From the NCBI RefSeq assembly GCF_000167355.1, contig NZ_AAEW02000005.1, forward strand, positions 124,001-188,000: a stretch of DNA of 64,000 nucleotides. The letters are read 5' to 3'. The DNA is from Desulfuromonas acetoxidans DSM 684 (GTDB lineage Bacteria; Desulfobacterota; Desulfuromonadia; Desulfuromonadales; Desulfuromonadaceae). The position numbers and the translations under genes are program-made. Below are positions 9,002-17,254 of this stretch, piece by piece (positions within the stretch are counted from its first letter, which is position 1; each line of letters begins with the position of its first letter). The notes under the pieces are model-generated. The model was given only the letters and a program-made list of their open reading frames with translations. It ran no database searches and was not told the DNA's origin.

Positions 9002-10663
9002 ATGATGGATTGTGACCTGACCGAAAACCTTGCCATTCATCTGACTCGTCGTGCCGAACAACAGCCTTATACGGCGGCGGTTATTTTTCCTGAGGGGCGA
9101 GATCGTGATGGTCACGTCAGCTATACCCACCTCACCTATCAACAACTCGAACAACAAAGCAACCGCATTGCCTGTGCTTTGAGCCAATACGGTGTTCGCT
9201 GTGGTGACCGCACGGTCCTGATGGTGAAACCGAGCCTGAATTTTTTCTCGCTGACCTTTGCCCTGTTCAAATTGGGTGCTATTCCAGTGCTTATCGATCC
9301 GGGCATGGGTGTTAAAAACATCAAGCAGTGCCTGGAAGAGGTGCAACCGGACGTATTCATCGGCATCGATAAAGCGCATGTGGCGCGCCTGCTGCTCGGC
9401 TGGGGGAAAAACTCTCTACGTCTGTCCATCACCACCGGCGTTTCCCTGCGCTCGACAGTGCCGACATTGCGCACGTTAGTACAGAGAGTTGCCGAGGCGG
9501 CACCGTTTACCGCACACCAACCGCAGAATAATGAAACGGCGGCGATCCTGTTCACCAGTGGCAGCACCGGTCCCCCCAAAGGGGCGATCTACACCCATAC
9601 CAACTTCAATGCCCAGATTGCCGCCCTCAAACAGCTGTATGCCATTGAACCGGGCGAGATCGACCTGTGTACCTTTCCGCTGTTTGCTTTGTTTGCTCCG
9701 GCTCTTGGCATGACGGCAGTGATTCCCGACATGGATGCCACCCGTCCGGCCCAGGTCAATCCGCAACGCATTTTTGAAGCTATTGATAACTTCGGCGTCA
9801 CCAATATGTTCGGCTCTCCGGCCCTGCTGCGACGTGTCGCTCAACAGGGTCTGCTCCAGCACAAACAGTTGCCGACCCTTAACCGGGTGATTTCCGCCGG
9901 AGCGCCGGTGCCGGCAACAGTGCTTGAGCAGTTCACTTCAATGATGGCGCCCGAAGCAAAAATCTACACCCCTTACGGAGCCACCGAATCACTGCCGGTC
10001 TGTTCAATTGACAGCACCACGTTGCTGGGAGAAACCCGTTATCTGTCGGATCAGGGCAAGGGAACCTGCGTCGGACAAGCCATTATCGATGTGCAGATCA
10101 TTGCCATTGATGATGAGCCCATTGAACATTGGACAGAGGATCTGACCGTCGCGGATGGCGTTATCGGCGAAATCTGTGTACGCGGTCCCCAGGTAACCAG
10201 CGGCTATTTCAACCGTGAACAATCCAATAAACGCTCCAAGATCTTTGTGGAGGATGGCAGCTTCTACCACCGCATGGGCGATGTCGGTTATCGTGATGAC
10301 CAGGGTCGCATCTGGTTCTGCGGTCGTAAGGATCATCGTGTTGAACACAATGGCGAAACCCTGTTCAGCATCCCCTGCGAAGCGGTGTTCAACACCCATG
10401 GCGATGTGTTTCGTACGGCACTGGTCGGTCTCGGCAGCCGCCCCAATCAACGGGCAGTGTTGTGCGTCGAGCTGAATCCGGGCATCGGTAAAGAGCGTCA
10501 CGACTCCATTCGTCAGCAATTACGCGATATTCAGAACAACTACCCTCATACCCAGGCCATCGACACGATTCTGTTTCACCCCCGTTTTCCGGTGGACATC
10601 CGGCATAACGCCAAGATTTTCCGCGAAAAACTGGCGGTGTGGGCGGCCAAGGAGGTGTCATGA
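9002..10663 (+). CDS. oleC: OleC, beta-lactone synthetase (AMP-binding superfamily)
   Basis: ATP-dependent enzyme closing 2-alkyl-3-hydroxyacids to beta-lactones in olefin synthesis. The 553-residue protein is an ANL-superfamily adenylating enzyme with the P-loop-like motif FTSGSTGPPKG near residue 185, the YGATES motif near 325 and a GDVGYRDDQGR segment near 423. Genomic position between oleB and oleD, rather than motifs alone, fixes the assignment to OleC instead of a generic acyl-CoA ligase. Two ATGs stand in tandem at 9002 and 9005. Its stop overlaps the oleD start (ATGA). Confidence 0.92.
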   Translation: MMDCDLTENLAIHLTRRAEQQPYTAAVIFPEGRDRDGHVSYTHLTYQQLEQQSNRIACALSQYGVRCGDRTVLMVKPSLNFFSLTFALFKLGAIPVLIDPGMGVKNIKQCLEEVQPDVFIGIDKAHVARLLLGWGKNSLRLSITTGVSLRSTVPTLRTLVQRVAEAAPFTAHQPQNNETAAILFTSGSTGPPKGAIYTHTNFNAQIAALKQLYAIEPGEIDLCTFPLFALFAPALGMTAVIPDMDATRPAQVNPQRIFEAIDNFGVTNMFGSPALLRRVAQQGLLQHKQLPTLNRVISAGAPVPATVLEQFTSMMAPEAKIYTPYGATESLPVCSIDSTTLLGETRYLSDQGKGTCVGQAIIDVQIIAIDDEPIEHWTEDLTVADGVIGEICVRGPQVTSGYFNREQSNKRSKIFVEDGSFYHRMGDVGYRDDQGRIWFCGRKDHRVEHNGETLFSIPCEAVFNTHGDVFRTALVGLGSRPNQRAVLCVELNPGIGKERHDSIRQQLRDIQNNYPHTQAIDTILFHPRFPVDIRHNAKIFREKLAVWAAKEVS

Positions 10664-11634
10664 TCGTTCTCGTGACCGGAGGCGGTGGTTTTCTCGGCAC
10701 GGCCATCGCTCGCAAGCTCCGCCAACAGGGGCATCAGGTGCGCAGCTATTCGCGTCGCCATTATTCTCACCTTGAGCAGATGGATATCCAGCAATTCAGC
10801 GGCGACTTGACCGATGTGAACGCGCTTAAAAACGCGGTCAGCGGTTGTGATCTTGTCTACCATGTTGCGGCAAAAGCCGGTATCTGGGGAGATTACGCCG
10901 ACTACTACCAAGCCAATGTGGTGGGGACGGAAAATGTCATCCGTGCTTGTCGTGACTGTGGCGTCAGTAAACTGGTCTACACCAGCTCACCCAGTGTTAT
11001 CTTCAATGGCGAATCAATGGAAGGCGTTGATGAATCACAGCCCTACCCTGAGCATTATGAAACCGCCTATCCACAAACCAAGGCCTTGGCCGAACAAAAG
11101 GTTATCGCTGCTAACGATGACACCCTGGCCACAGTCTCGCTGCGACCTCACCTGATCTGGGGTCCCGGTGACAACCATCTTACGCCACGCATTATTGAAG
11201 GTGGTCGACAAGGCAAACTGCGCCGTATCGGCAGACAGGATCACTTGGTTGACTGCATTTATGTGGATAATGCCGCTGATGCACACCTGCTTGCCGGTGA
11301 AAAAATTGCCATCGGTAGCCCCATCAGTGGAAAATGCTATTTTATTTCCCAGGATGACCCCCGTTACTTGTGGGATATTGTCAATGGTATTCTAGCAACG
11401 CAAGGCATTGCTCCGGTATGTAAAACCGTGCCACGACAGTTGGCTTATATCCTTGGCGGACTCTGTGAAACAATTTTTCGAATGCTACAATTGAAAAAGG
11501 AACCGCCGATGACCCGCTTTGTGGCTAAGGAATTATCAACAGCACACTGGTTTTCCATGGATGCCGCTAAAAAAGAGTTGGGTTTTCAACCGAAAATTTC
11601 AATTGAACAGGGTCTTGAACAGTTAAAACACTGA
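10660..11634 (+). CDS. oleD: OleD, NAD(P)-dependent 2-alkyl-3-ketoacid reductase
   Basis: Reduces the OleA product to a 2-alkyl-3-hydroxyacid. Extended short-chain dehydrogenase of 324 residues. The Rossmann motif TGGGGFLG lies at residues 6-13, and the catalytic YxxxK pair is Tyr137 and Lys141 (YPQTK). The ATG at 10660 overlaps the oleC stop and starts directly with the first beta-strand; an in-frame start 21 bases upstream lies inside oleC and is less likely. This completes the four-gene set in the order A-B-C-D. No clear rho-independent terminator follows. Confidence 0.92.
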   Translation: MIVLVTGGGGFLGTAIARKLRQQGHQVRSYSRRHYSHLEQMDIQQFSGDLTDVNALKNAVSGCDLVYHVAAKAGIWGDYADYYQANVVGTENVIRACRDCGVSKLVYTSSPSVIFNGESMEGVDESQPYPEHYETAYPQTKALAEQKVIAANDDTLATVSLRPHLIWGPGDNHLTPRIIEGGRQGKLRRIGRQDHLVDCIYVDNAADAHLLAGEKIAIGSPISGKCYFISQDDPRYLWDIVNGILATQGIAPVCKTVPRQLAYILGGLCETIFRMLQLKKEPPMTRFVAKELSTAHWFSMDAAKKELGFQPKISIEQGLEQLKH

Positions 11635-11805
11635 AAAGATACAATTGTATACAAACGACAACATTATGGCTGTTTAAATGTTTTTCCAGACTATAACCTT
11701 TTGTAATTATTAGATCTTTTCTATCTGCCTATTTTTTATGCAATCCGTCAATTCCTTCGTAAAACGGGGAGTTTAGCTTTTTATTCAGGTAGTTTTCCAG
11801 AAGTT

Positions 11806-11824
11806 ATCCACAGCCTCTGTGGAT
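11806..11824. repeat. perfect inverted repeat overlapping a DnaA-box-like sequence
   Basis: ATCCACAG and CTGTGGAT (8 bp each) are separated by 3 bases in the 221-base gap between oleD and the DUF2835 gene. The left arm extends to TTATCCACA, identical to a DnaA box. The rest of this gap is AT-rich with no other feature I can support. No T-run follows, so it is a poor terminator; an operator or mRNA hairpin is equally possible. Confidence 0.4.
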
Positions 11825-11855
11825 CACGGTTTTCCGTCTCAGGAGGGCCCGATTT

Positions 11856-12074
11856 ATGACACGAACCACCTTTTCACTCAACATTTCCGCTGACGATTTT
11901 CTGCGTTACTATCAGGGTTCAGCCACCTGGATTCGCATTCAGGCCGACAACGGTCAGATGCTCAAACTTCCCGCCAGCAACTTTCGTAAATTCCTCACCC
12001 ATTCAGGAATCCACGGCCGGTTTATGATTGAATTTGATGACCAATTCAAGTTGGTCGGTCTGACAAAGCTCTGA
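11856..12074 (+). CDS. DUF2835-family small protein
   Basis: A 72-residue protein matching the DUF2835 pattern throughout: LNISADDFLRYYQG at the N-terminus, RIQADNGQMLKLPA in the middle and THSGIHGRFMI near the end. The function of the family is not established. The start is supported by an AGGAGGG ribosome site. It sits between the ole operon and the cytochrome locus and looks like an independent gene; the sigma-54-type promoter that follows it points into the next gene. Confidence 0.82.
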   Translation: MTRTTFSLNISADDFLRYYQGSATWIRIQADNGQMLKLPASNFRKFLTHSGIHGRFMIEFDDQFKLVGLTKL

Positions 12075-12097
12075 ACGCAGCACCATTCCTCTGAAAT

Positions 12098-12114
12098 CTG
12101 GCAAAGTTTGTGCA
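12098..12114 (+). promoter_or_regulatory. sigma-54-type promoter for the octaheme cytochrome
   Basis: CTGGCAAAGTTTGTGCA has GG at 12100-12101 and GC at 12112-12113 with exactly 10 bases between, plus TGGCA at the -24 side and TGCA at the -12 side. Expected start is near 12125, giving about 40 bases of leader before the ATG at 12166. A sigma-54 activator gene lies immediately downstream of the target gene. Confidence 0.6.
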
Positions 12115-12165
12115 ATATCACTACAGATTAGCTGTGTTTCTGCTTTAACCCTTCGGAGGAAAACG

Positions 12166-13407
12166 ATGCGCCCAGGTCCGCTCACATCGTTCATTGTTCT
12201 GATGCTGTTGCTGATCACCACTAGCCCGGTGGTGGCTGGTGATTATCTCAATTCTGCCCATGGCAATGCATCGTATGGCGTAGACCGCCTCGACGGCCCA
12301 TACGCTATAGGCAACTGCGCCCACTGTCATGAACAGCACGCATCCATTGACGGCAATGAACCCTCACCGGTTATTGATGACTCGCCGACAAAGCACGCTC
12401 TGTTCACTTCGGCCTACACCTCAGCAACCGATAATTTCTGTGTCGAGTGTCATGATGGAACGATCGGTGTCGCCAACTCAGCAATTGTCAATCACAGCTA
12501 CAGCTACCGTGCTGGTGGCCTGACGACCGATTTTGCCAGTTCCATCAAGGATATTTTTGATCTCGATTCTGTGGACATCGCCTCAACCCATAATCTTGAC
12601 GATATAAAAACTCTGCTCTCATCTGCAGCCGTTGGCTTACCATGGGGATACACCAGCGCCTCCCACCCTTGTGAGGGGTGCCACAACCCCCATGCGGTCC
12701 AAGGAGATCCAGCCAACTCGGATACTGGCCGCAAAACCGTCGACAGTCGCGGCTATCCGTTATCACGCCCCAGTCAGCACACGCCGCTTTCCGGGTGGGG
12801 CGTCTGGGGAGACGACAGCTCGGAAAAGATGTCGACCTATGCCGCAACAGGGATCTACCAAGCACCGTATTACTACGGTTCAACCTCGAACCATGAGCCG
12901 GAAAACAACACCACAGATGACGGTTCCAACCTGACCGACGTCAATACCTTTTGTACCGATTGCCACAACAAAACCACGTCCATCTACAGTACGACGCTCG
13001 GACGTCCTTTGTATCAATTCGACTGGGGCACTGAAATTCACGGCAAAGGCAGTGCGATCGATCTACCGGCCAAAACCGAATGCCGTACTCCTTTTATCGA
13101 CAGCAACCAGGGAAGCTATATCCTGGCTTGTACCGATTGTCACGAAGCTCATGGATCACCCAACATCTTTTTAATTCGTCCCATTGTCAATAACAATGCG
13201 GTGTCTCTGCCCGTGGGCACCACGTATTGGGGAGATCTGTGCAGCAGTTGCCATGCAGCAACGGCAGACCTTCGCGCGTTCCACCACCAGGCCAATGACG
13301 GCTATGCTTGTACAGACTGTCATGAAAGCGGCAAGGGGCCTCAGGTCAACAACTGCACCGGCTGCCATTTTCACAGCAGCTACAACAGTAACTATCGTCT
13401 ATTCTAA
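12166..13407 (+). CDS. octaheme c-type cytochrome, secreted
   Basis: Exported electron carrier of 413 residues. A signal peptide (cleavage probably after VVAG, about residue 25) precedes eight CxxCH heme motifs: CAHCH, CVECH, CEGCH, CTDCH, CTDCH, CSSCH, CTDCH and CTGCH. The first three are spread over about 130 residues, a heme-free stretch of nearly 100 residues rich in Ser, Thr and Tyr follows, and the last five are concentrated in the C-terminal third. There is no lipobox. A GGAGGA ribosome site fixes the start. I cannot place it in a named cytochrome family. A strong hairpin follows the stop. It opens the electron-transfer locus and is probably transcribed alone from the sigma-54-type promoter upstream. 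Confidence 0.9.
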   Translation: MRPGPLTSFIVLMLLLITTSPVVAGDYLNSAHGNASYGVDRLDGPYAIGNCAHCHEQHASIDGNEPSPVIDDSPTKHALFTSAYTSATDNFCVECHDGTIGVANSAIVNHSYSYRAGGLTTDFASSIKDIFDLDSVDIASTHNLDDIKTLLSSAAVGLPWGYTSASHPCEGCHNPHAVQGDPANSDTGRKTVDSRGYPLSRPSQHTPLSGWGVWGDDSSEKMSTYAATGIYQAPYYYGSTSNHEPENNTTDDGSNLTDVNTFCTDCHNKTTSIYSTTLGRPLYQFDWGTEIHGKGSAIDLPAKTECRTPFIDSNQGSYILACTDCHEAHGSPNIFLIRPIVNNNAVSLPVGTTYWGDLCSSCHAATADLRAFHHQANDGYACTDCHESGKGPQVNNCTGCHFHSSYNSNYRLF

Positions 13408-13423
13408 GCATTAAAAGACATCA

Positions 13424-13465
13424 AACGCACAAAGGGGAAGGCATCTGCCTTCCCCTTTGTGCGTT
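13424..13465. terminator. 20-bp perfect hairpin between convergent genes
   Basis: Arms 13424-13443 and 13446-13465 are perfectly complementary over 20 bp with a 2-base loop. It lies between the octaheme cytochrome stop and the regulator stop, the expected place for a bidirectional terminator, although the T-tracts are short. Confidence 0.7.
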
Positions 13466-13496
13466 ATACCTATCAATCGTTGACTGATATCATTCG

Positions 13497-14908
13497 TTAA
13501 TTCAAACCAAACTTTTTCATCCGGTAGCGGATGGTGTCACGGCTCATGCCCAAACAATTGGCTGCTTTGGTCTGGTTACCGTCATAACGCAGCAACGCCT
13601 GTTGAATCAGCATTTTCTCAACTTCGTCCAGCGTAATACCGTTGGGTGGCAGGGTAATCCCCATGCCGGAGCTATCTGTCGAAACCAACGTATCGCTGTC
13701 CACGGGCTGATCGGTAATCAAATCGTGGTTGGGGTGGCGGATTTCACGCGGTAAAAAAGTTGGCGTCAGTAAAGGTGCCGGGTCCAGCATCATAATCCGC
13801 TCAATAGTATTACGCAATCACGCACATTGCCCGGCCAGTCATACTGCTTTAAATAGGCCATGGTTTCCTTTTCCAATCCCTGCACTTTCTTTCCGTATTC
13901 AGCGTTAAGCCGACCGATAAAATATTCAACCAGGCTGGGGATACAATCGATACGCTCACGTAATGGTGGCAAATGGATACACATCACATTAAGGCGATAG
14001 TACAGATCACCACGGAATAACCCTTGCTCCACCAGAGCGGGAAGGTCCTGATTGGTCGCTGTGACAATCCGCACGTTCGCTTCGAGATTACTGCGACCGC
14101 CAACCCGCCGGTAGCGCCGTGTCTCAATCACCTTGAGAATCTTGGTTTGCATAGCCAGAGGCATGTCGCCAATTTCATCGAGGAAAACGGTACCGCCATC
14201 CGCGCATTCAAAGATCCCCTCTTCACGCTGGGAAGCATCGGTAAACGCCCCTTTTTCATGTCCAAACAGTTCGTTTTCGAGCAAATTGTCGGGAATGGCT
14301 GCGCAGTTGACATCAATAAACGGCGCATCCGCACGCGAGCTGTGCATATGAATAGCCCGAGCGACCAGCTCCTTTCCCGTACCGCTTTCGCCAAGAATCA
14401 GAATGGTTTTACAATCACTTTCCGCACAGATCTTGGTCATCTTGAACACTTCAATCATCTTGGCCGATGAGCCGACCAGTTGGTCAAAATCGTTCTGACG
14501 CCGCAAAATCCGCTTGGTGGTTGTGGTTTGTTTTTTCAGGCGGCGCTTGTCGAGAATCTGACGGACGCGGTGTTCAATCACATCAAGATTAAAAGGCTTA
14601 CCGATATATTCATCGGCACCAAGTTTCAAGGACTTGACCGTGGAATCGAGATCGGCGTTGGCAGTGATCATAATGATCATGACCTGCTCATCCTGCTCTT
14701 TGAATTCCTGCAACAGTTCCATGCCGTTAGCGTCAGGTAAAGCGATGTCCAGCAAAATCATTTCTGGCTGAAAAGAGGCAAACTTACTGCGCGCCTCAGC
14801 ACCAGTCGTTGCCGAATCAACCATATAGCCGGCATCTTCAAGCATTTCAACCAGTGACCAGTTAATCAGTTTTTCATCATCAACAACAAGAATTCGCTCA
14901 CTATTCAT
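13497..14908 (-). pseudogene. sigma-54-dependent response regulator (NtrC type), apparent one-base frameshift
   Basis: Transcription activator for sigma-54 promoters, read in two frames. The first frame (14908 to 13790) gives a receiver domain (VVDDEKL, phosphorylatable Asp in LLDIALPD) and a full AAA+ domain (Walker A GESGTGKE, GAFTDA loop, Walker B FLDEIGD) up to YDWPGNVR. It then runs into an unrelated tail. The second frame, from 13817, resumes exactly where the family continues (LRNTIERIMML) and ends with a Fis-type helix-turn-helix (QTKAANCLGMSRDTIRYRMKKFG). One missing base near 13816-13818 restores a 470-residue protein. Either a real mutation leaving a regulator without DNA-binding domain, or a sequencing error. 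GAFTDA replaces the usual GAFTGA. Divergent from the propeller gene at 15357. Confidence 0.88.
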
Positions 14909-15053
14909 GGGACAGACAACCTCCCGCCCGGTTCATACGTCTTGGGGCAATACCGTCAGTAAAGATCAAAATCAACCAGTCAACACACCACCTGTTCGAC
15001 CAGGCACCTAAAATTTTCCTTGTCATTTGCCGAATCCGACCGCGTGAAAAAAT

Positions 15054-15070
15054 TTGGTTTCATTGTTGCA
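15054..15070 (+). promoter_or_regulatory. sigma-54-type promoter for the propeller and 12-heme cytochrome genes
   Basis: TTGGTTTCATTGTTGCA has GG at 15056-15057, exactly 10 bases, then GC at 15068-15069, with a full TTGCA -12 element. The CAC of the -24 element is missing. It is flanked by GTCATTTG (15022-15029) and CAAATGAC (15086-15093), an inverted pair that could be activator half-sites. Predicted start near 15081 leaves a long leader before the gene at 15357. Confidence 0.5.
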
Positions 15071-15307
15071 ATTTCTCATGAACGACAAATGACGCTACTG
15101 GTGTTTGCAAAAAGCCAACCATATTGAGACTTCGATGAAGAATCCTTCAATCGAGGATCTGAAGGATGACAACAGAGGCCTCAACTAGGCTTTTTTACAT
15201 CTGAAAATGATGGTGTCTGTCGTGACTTTTTCACCGAACAAACTCAGTGCCTTGAGGGAGCACCAACATCACAATCCGAGAGGCATTTAACGCATAAAAG
15301 CGTCAAC

Positions 15308-15331
15308 AAAGTGGGGCATATCACCCACTTT
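15308..15331. promoter_or_regulatory. inverted repeat upstream of the propeller gene
   Basis: AAAGTGGG and CCCACTTT, 8 bp each, flank an 8-base spacer, 26 bases before the GTG start at 15357. A related repeat with the same spacer length lies at 33252-33273 before the last cytochrome gene. It could be an operator or a leader hairpin. Confidence 0.35.
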
Positions 15332-15356
15332 ACCACAAAACAGGGAACGGCAACGG

Positions 15357-16346
15357 GTGGACTCAGCACAGCGCGAAAAAAAAAATAAATATTTTTTTCC
15401 ACCGTTTCTTTTCATCGGTGTGCTTTTCGGTCTCATGCAGATTTGTGCGTCCGAATGTGTGGCTCAAACCCAGATCAATACGATCCGGCTGGTGGAAACA
15501 CGTCATGTTGATGATAACGAGCAGCCGCTGTCTTACCCGACAACGATTGCCTACGACGACACTCGTGACGAAATCATTGTCACGGATGCCGGGAAATCGC
15601 AGCTGGTGGTTTTTAACAACGAGTTGTTCCCCATTGCCAGCTTAGATCAGGGACGCGGCATTATGGGGGTGACCAGTTGTCTGCCGAGCAAAGAGGGATT
15701 TTACGTCACCTGCGGCAGTACCGAGAATGGCGACGGTTACATTGCTCTGGTCAACAAGGCGTTCATTATTGAAAAAAAGATACGTCCGGCGCAGCTCAAT
15801 CCGCAATTGGGCAAGTTTACTGCAACACGCCTGATTGCAAATACGAACAATCGTTTCTACGTACTCAGTGTTGAAAGAAGCGCGGTCAGTGTTTTCGATC
15901 AGAACTGGCGCTACCAGCACGACATCATCCCCAAGGATGAAAAACTCGGCATTCCGGAACCAGCTTCCATTCAGGCTCTGGATTGTGACAGCCATGGCAA
16001 TCTGTACTTTCTCAGTGAGGAGCGTGGCCGGGTGTTTGTTTACGATTTACACGAGAAGTTTCTTTATAAATTTGGCGAAAAAGGTGGCGCGGAACGCAAG
16101 CTGGCGCGACCGCGAGGCATCAGCGTCGACAGCAAAAACCGCCGTCTGTACATCGTCGACTACCTGCGCCACACGGTTTCTTCCTACACCCTGGGAGGAG
16201 ACTATCTGTTCGAGATCGGCGGCAAAGGGAATCGGCCCGGCTGGTTTCTCTACCCGACGGATGTCACCGTCGACATGGAAGGAAATATTTATATTACAGA
16301 CACATTTAACCATCGTATTCAGGAGTTTTCAATTACGGCGCAATAA
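15357..16346 (+). CDS. NHL-type beta-propeller protein, exported
   Basis: Predicted periplasmic or surface protein of 329 residues. Starting at the GTG at 15357 gives a basic N-terminus followed by a hydrophobic signal segment (FLFIGVLFGLMQICA). Repeated blades of the NHL type follow, for example RPRGISVDSKNRRLYIVDY and YPTDVTVDMEGNIYITDTFNHRIQEF at the C-terminus. No heme motif is present. NHL propellers occur repeatedly next to multiheme cytochromes in Desulfuromonadales and may serve as scaffolds; that role is inferred. It precedes two 12-heme cytochrome genes on the same strand, with a short gap that contains a 7-bp palindrome at 16370-16388. The start codon is the least certain part. Confidence 0.83.
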   Translation: MDSAQREKKNKYFFPPFLFIGVLFGLMQICASECVAQTQINTIRLVETRHVDDNEQPLSYPTTIAYDDTRDEIIVTDAGKSQLVVFNNELFPIASLDQGRGIMGVTSCLPSKEGFYVTCGSTENGDGYIALVNKAFIIEKKIRPAQLNPQLGKFTATRLIANTNNRFYVLSVERSAVSVFDQNWRYQHDIIPKDEKLGIPEPASIQALDCDSHGNLYFLSEERGRVFVYDLHEKFLYKFGEKGGAERKLARPRGISVDSKNRRLYIVDYLRHTVSSYTLGGDYLFEIGGKGNRPGWFLYPTDVTVDMEGNIYITDTFNHRIQEFSITAQ

Positions 16347-16369
16347 CGTTGACCGTAGTTTATCGCATT

Positions 16370-16388
16370 GTGTCAAGGATGTTGACAC
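16370..16388. repeat. palindrome before the first 12-heme cytochrome gene
   Basis: GTGTCAA and TTGACAC are perfect 7-bp arms with a 5-base spacer, 31 bases before the ATG at 16419. It may be an operator or a leader hairpin between the propeller and cytochrome genes. Confidence 0.35.
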
Positions 16389-16418
16389 GCCATGAAATTC
16401 AACTTTCAGGAGGAAAAC

Positions 16419-17201
16419 ATGATGAGACGTGCCACAATCTTTGTGTTGAGTCTGACCCTGCTGTCGCTGACGACATCAGGAGCTTTGGCCGACCCACTCC
16501 CTTTGAGCACAGACGACTGTGCCAAATGTCACGACGAGGTCGTTACCGACGTCACAACACGAGGAAGCAAGCACAACACCGCCGTCACCTGTCTCGATTG
16601 CCACCTGGAGCACCCCCCCAAGGGAACGGAAGTAATTCCAGCTTGCTCCATGTGTCATGATCCGGCGGAAAAAACCCACTACACCATTGACAACTGCATC
16701 GGCTGTCACTACCCGCACTACCCTCTTGAGATCGACCTTGATGAAGCCGGCACCGTCAAGCCGGTGTGTATCAGCTGTCATGAAAATGAGGGCACCCAAC
16801 TGGTTGACTACCCCAGTATGCACAGTGAACTGGATTGTAAAGAATGCCATCTGGCTCACGGGCAATTCCTGCCGTGCCTGGAATGTCACGAGCCGCACAC
16901 TGAAGAGATGATTTATGAGGATTGCATCACCTGTCACCAACCTCATAAACCGACGGTCGTTAAGTATCCGGACAACATCCAGTCAGCCTACTGTGCCGGT
17001 TGCCATGAGACGGAAACCGCCGTGCTGGCCCAAAACACCACCAAGCACCATGATTTGAGCTGCGCCTACTGCCATAAAATGCAGCACAAGATGGTACCGC
17101 TGTGCACCACCTGCCACGGCACGCCGCACGATGCCGCTCTGCACACGAAATTTCCGGACTGCATCAGCTGCCATATCGATCCACACGGCTTGGAAAAATA
17201 A
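16419..17201 (+). CDS. dodecaheme c-type cytochrome (12 CxxCH)
   Basis: Exported cytochrome of 260 residues with twelve CxxCH motifs, one per about 20 residues, so the protein is mostly heme scaffold. Many motifs are followed by an extra His (CHLEH, CHYPH, CHLAH, CHEPH, CHQPH, CHIDPH), likely distal ligands for bis-His hemes. The N-terminus is a signal peptide ending near GALA; there is no lipobox. AGGAGG six bases before 16419 selects this ATG over one 27 bases upstream. Its neighbour at 17255 also has twelve hemes with similar spacing and a matching C-terminus (CISCHIDPHGLEK here, CTDCHFDPHALVL there), so the two are tandem paralogues. Probably a periplasmic carrier. Confidence 0.92.
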   Translation: MMRRATIFVLSLTLLSLTTSGALADPLPLSTDDCAKCHDEVVTDVTTRGSKHNTAVTCLDCHLEHPPKGTEVIPACSMCHDPAEKTHYTIDNCIGCHYPHYPLEIDLDEAGTVKPVCISCHENEGTQLVDYPSMHSELDCKECHLAHGQFLPCLECHEPHTEEMIYEDCITCHQPHKPTVVKYPDNIQSAYCAGCHETETAVLAQNTTKHHDLSCAYCHKMQHKMVPLCTTCHGTPHDAALHTKFPDCISCHIDPHGLEK

Positions 17202-17254
17202 TCCGGCGATAGACTGTTAACACCTATCTATCTGTTGTTATGAAGAGGAGACCC

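Larger units (their letters stand above)
14909..15356. other. 448-bp intergenic region between divergent regulator and propeller genes
   Basis: It holds a sigma-54-type promoter (15054-15070), an inverted pair of CAAATGAC-like sites around it, a weak terminator-like GCC...GGC stem before TTTTTT (about 15177-15196), and an 8-bp palindrome at 15308-15331. No further coding frame with a credible ribosome site was seen, and no cyclic-dinucleotide riboswitch core was found. Confidence 0.6.

Noticed and set aside
14909-15356. Cyclic-di-GMP or cGAMP riboswitch (GEMM type), common before cytochrome genes in this group
   Set aside because: No GEMM core sequences were seen here, at 12075-12165, at 33109-33402 or in other leaders. 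A covariance-model search would be decisive.
16377-16390. GG-N10-GC match before the first 12-heme gene
   Set aside because: Spacing fits, but the -12 side lacks the TT of TTGC and it lies inside a palindrome; likely chance.
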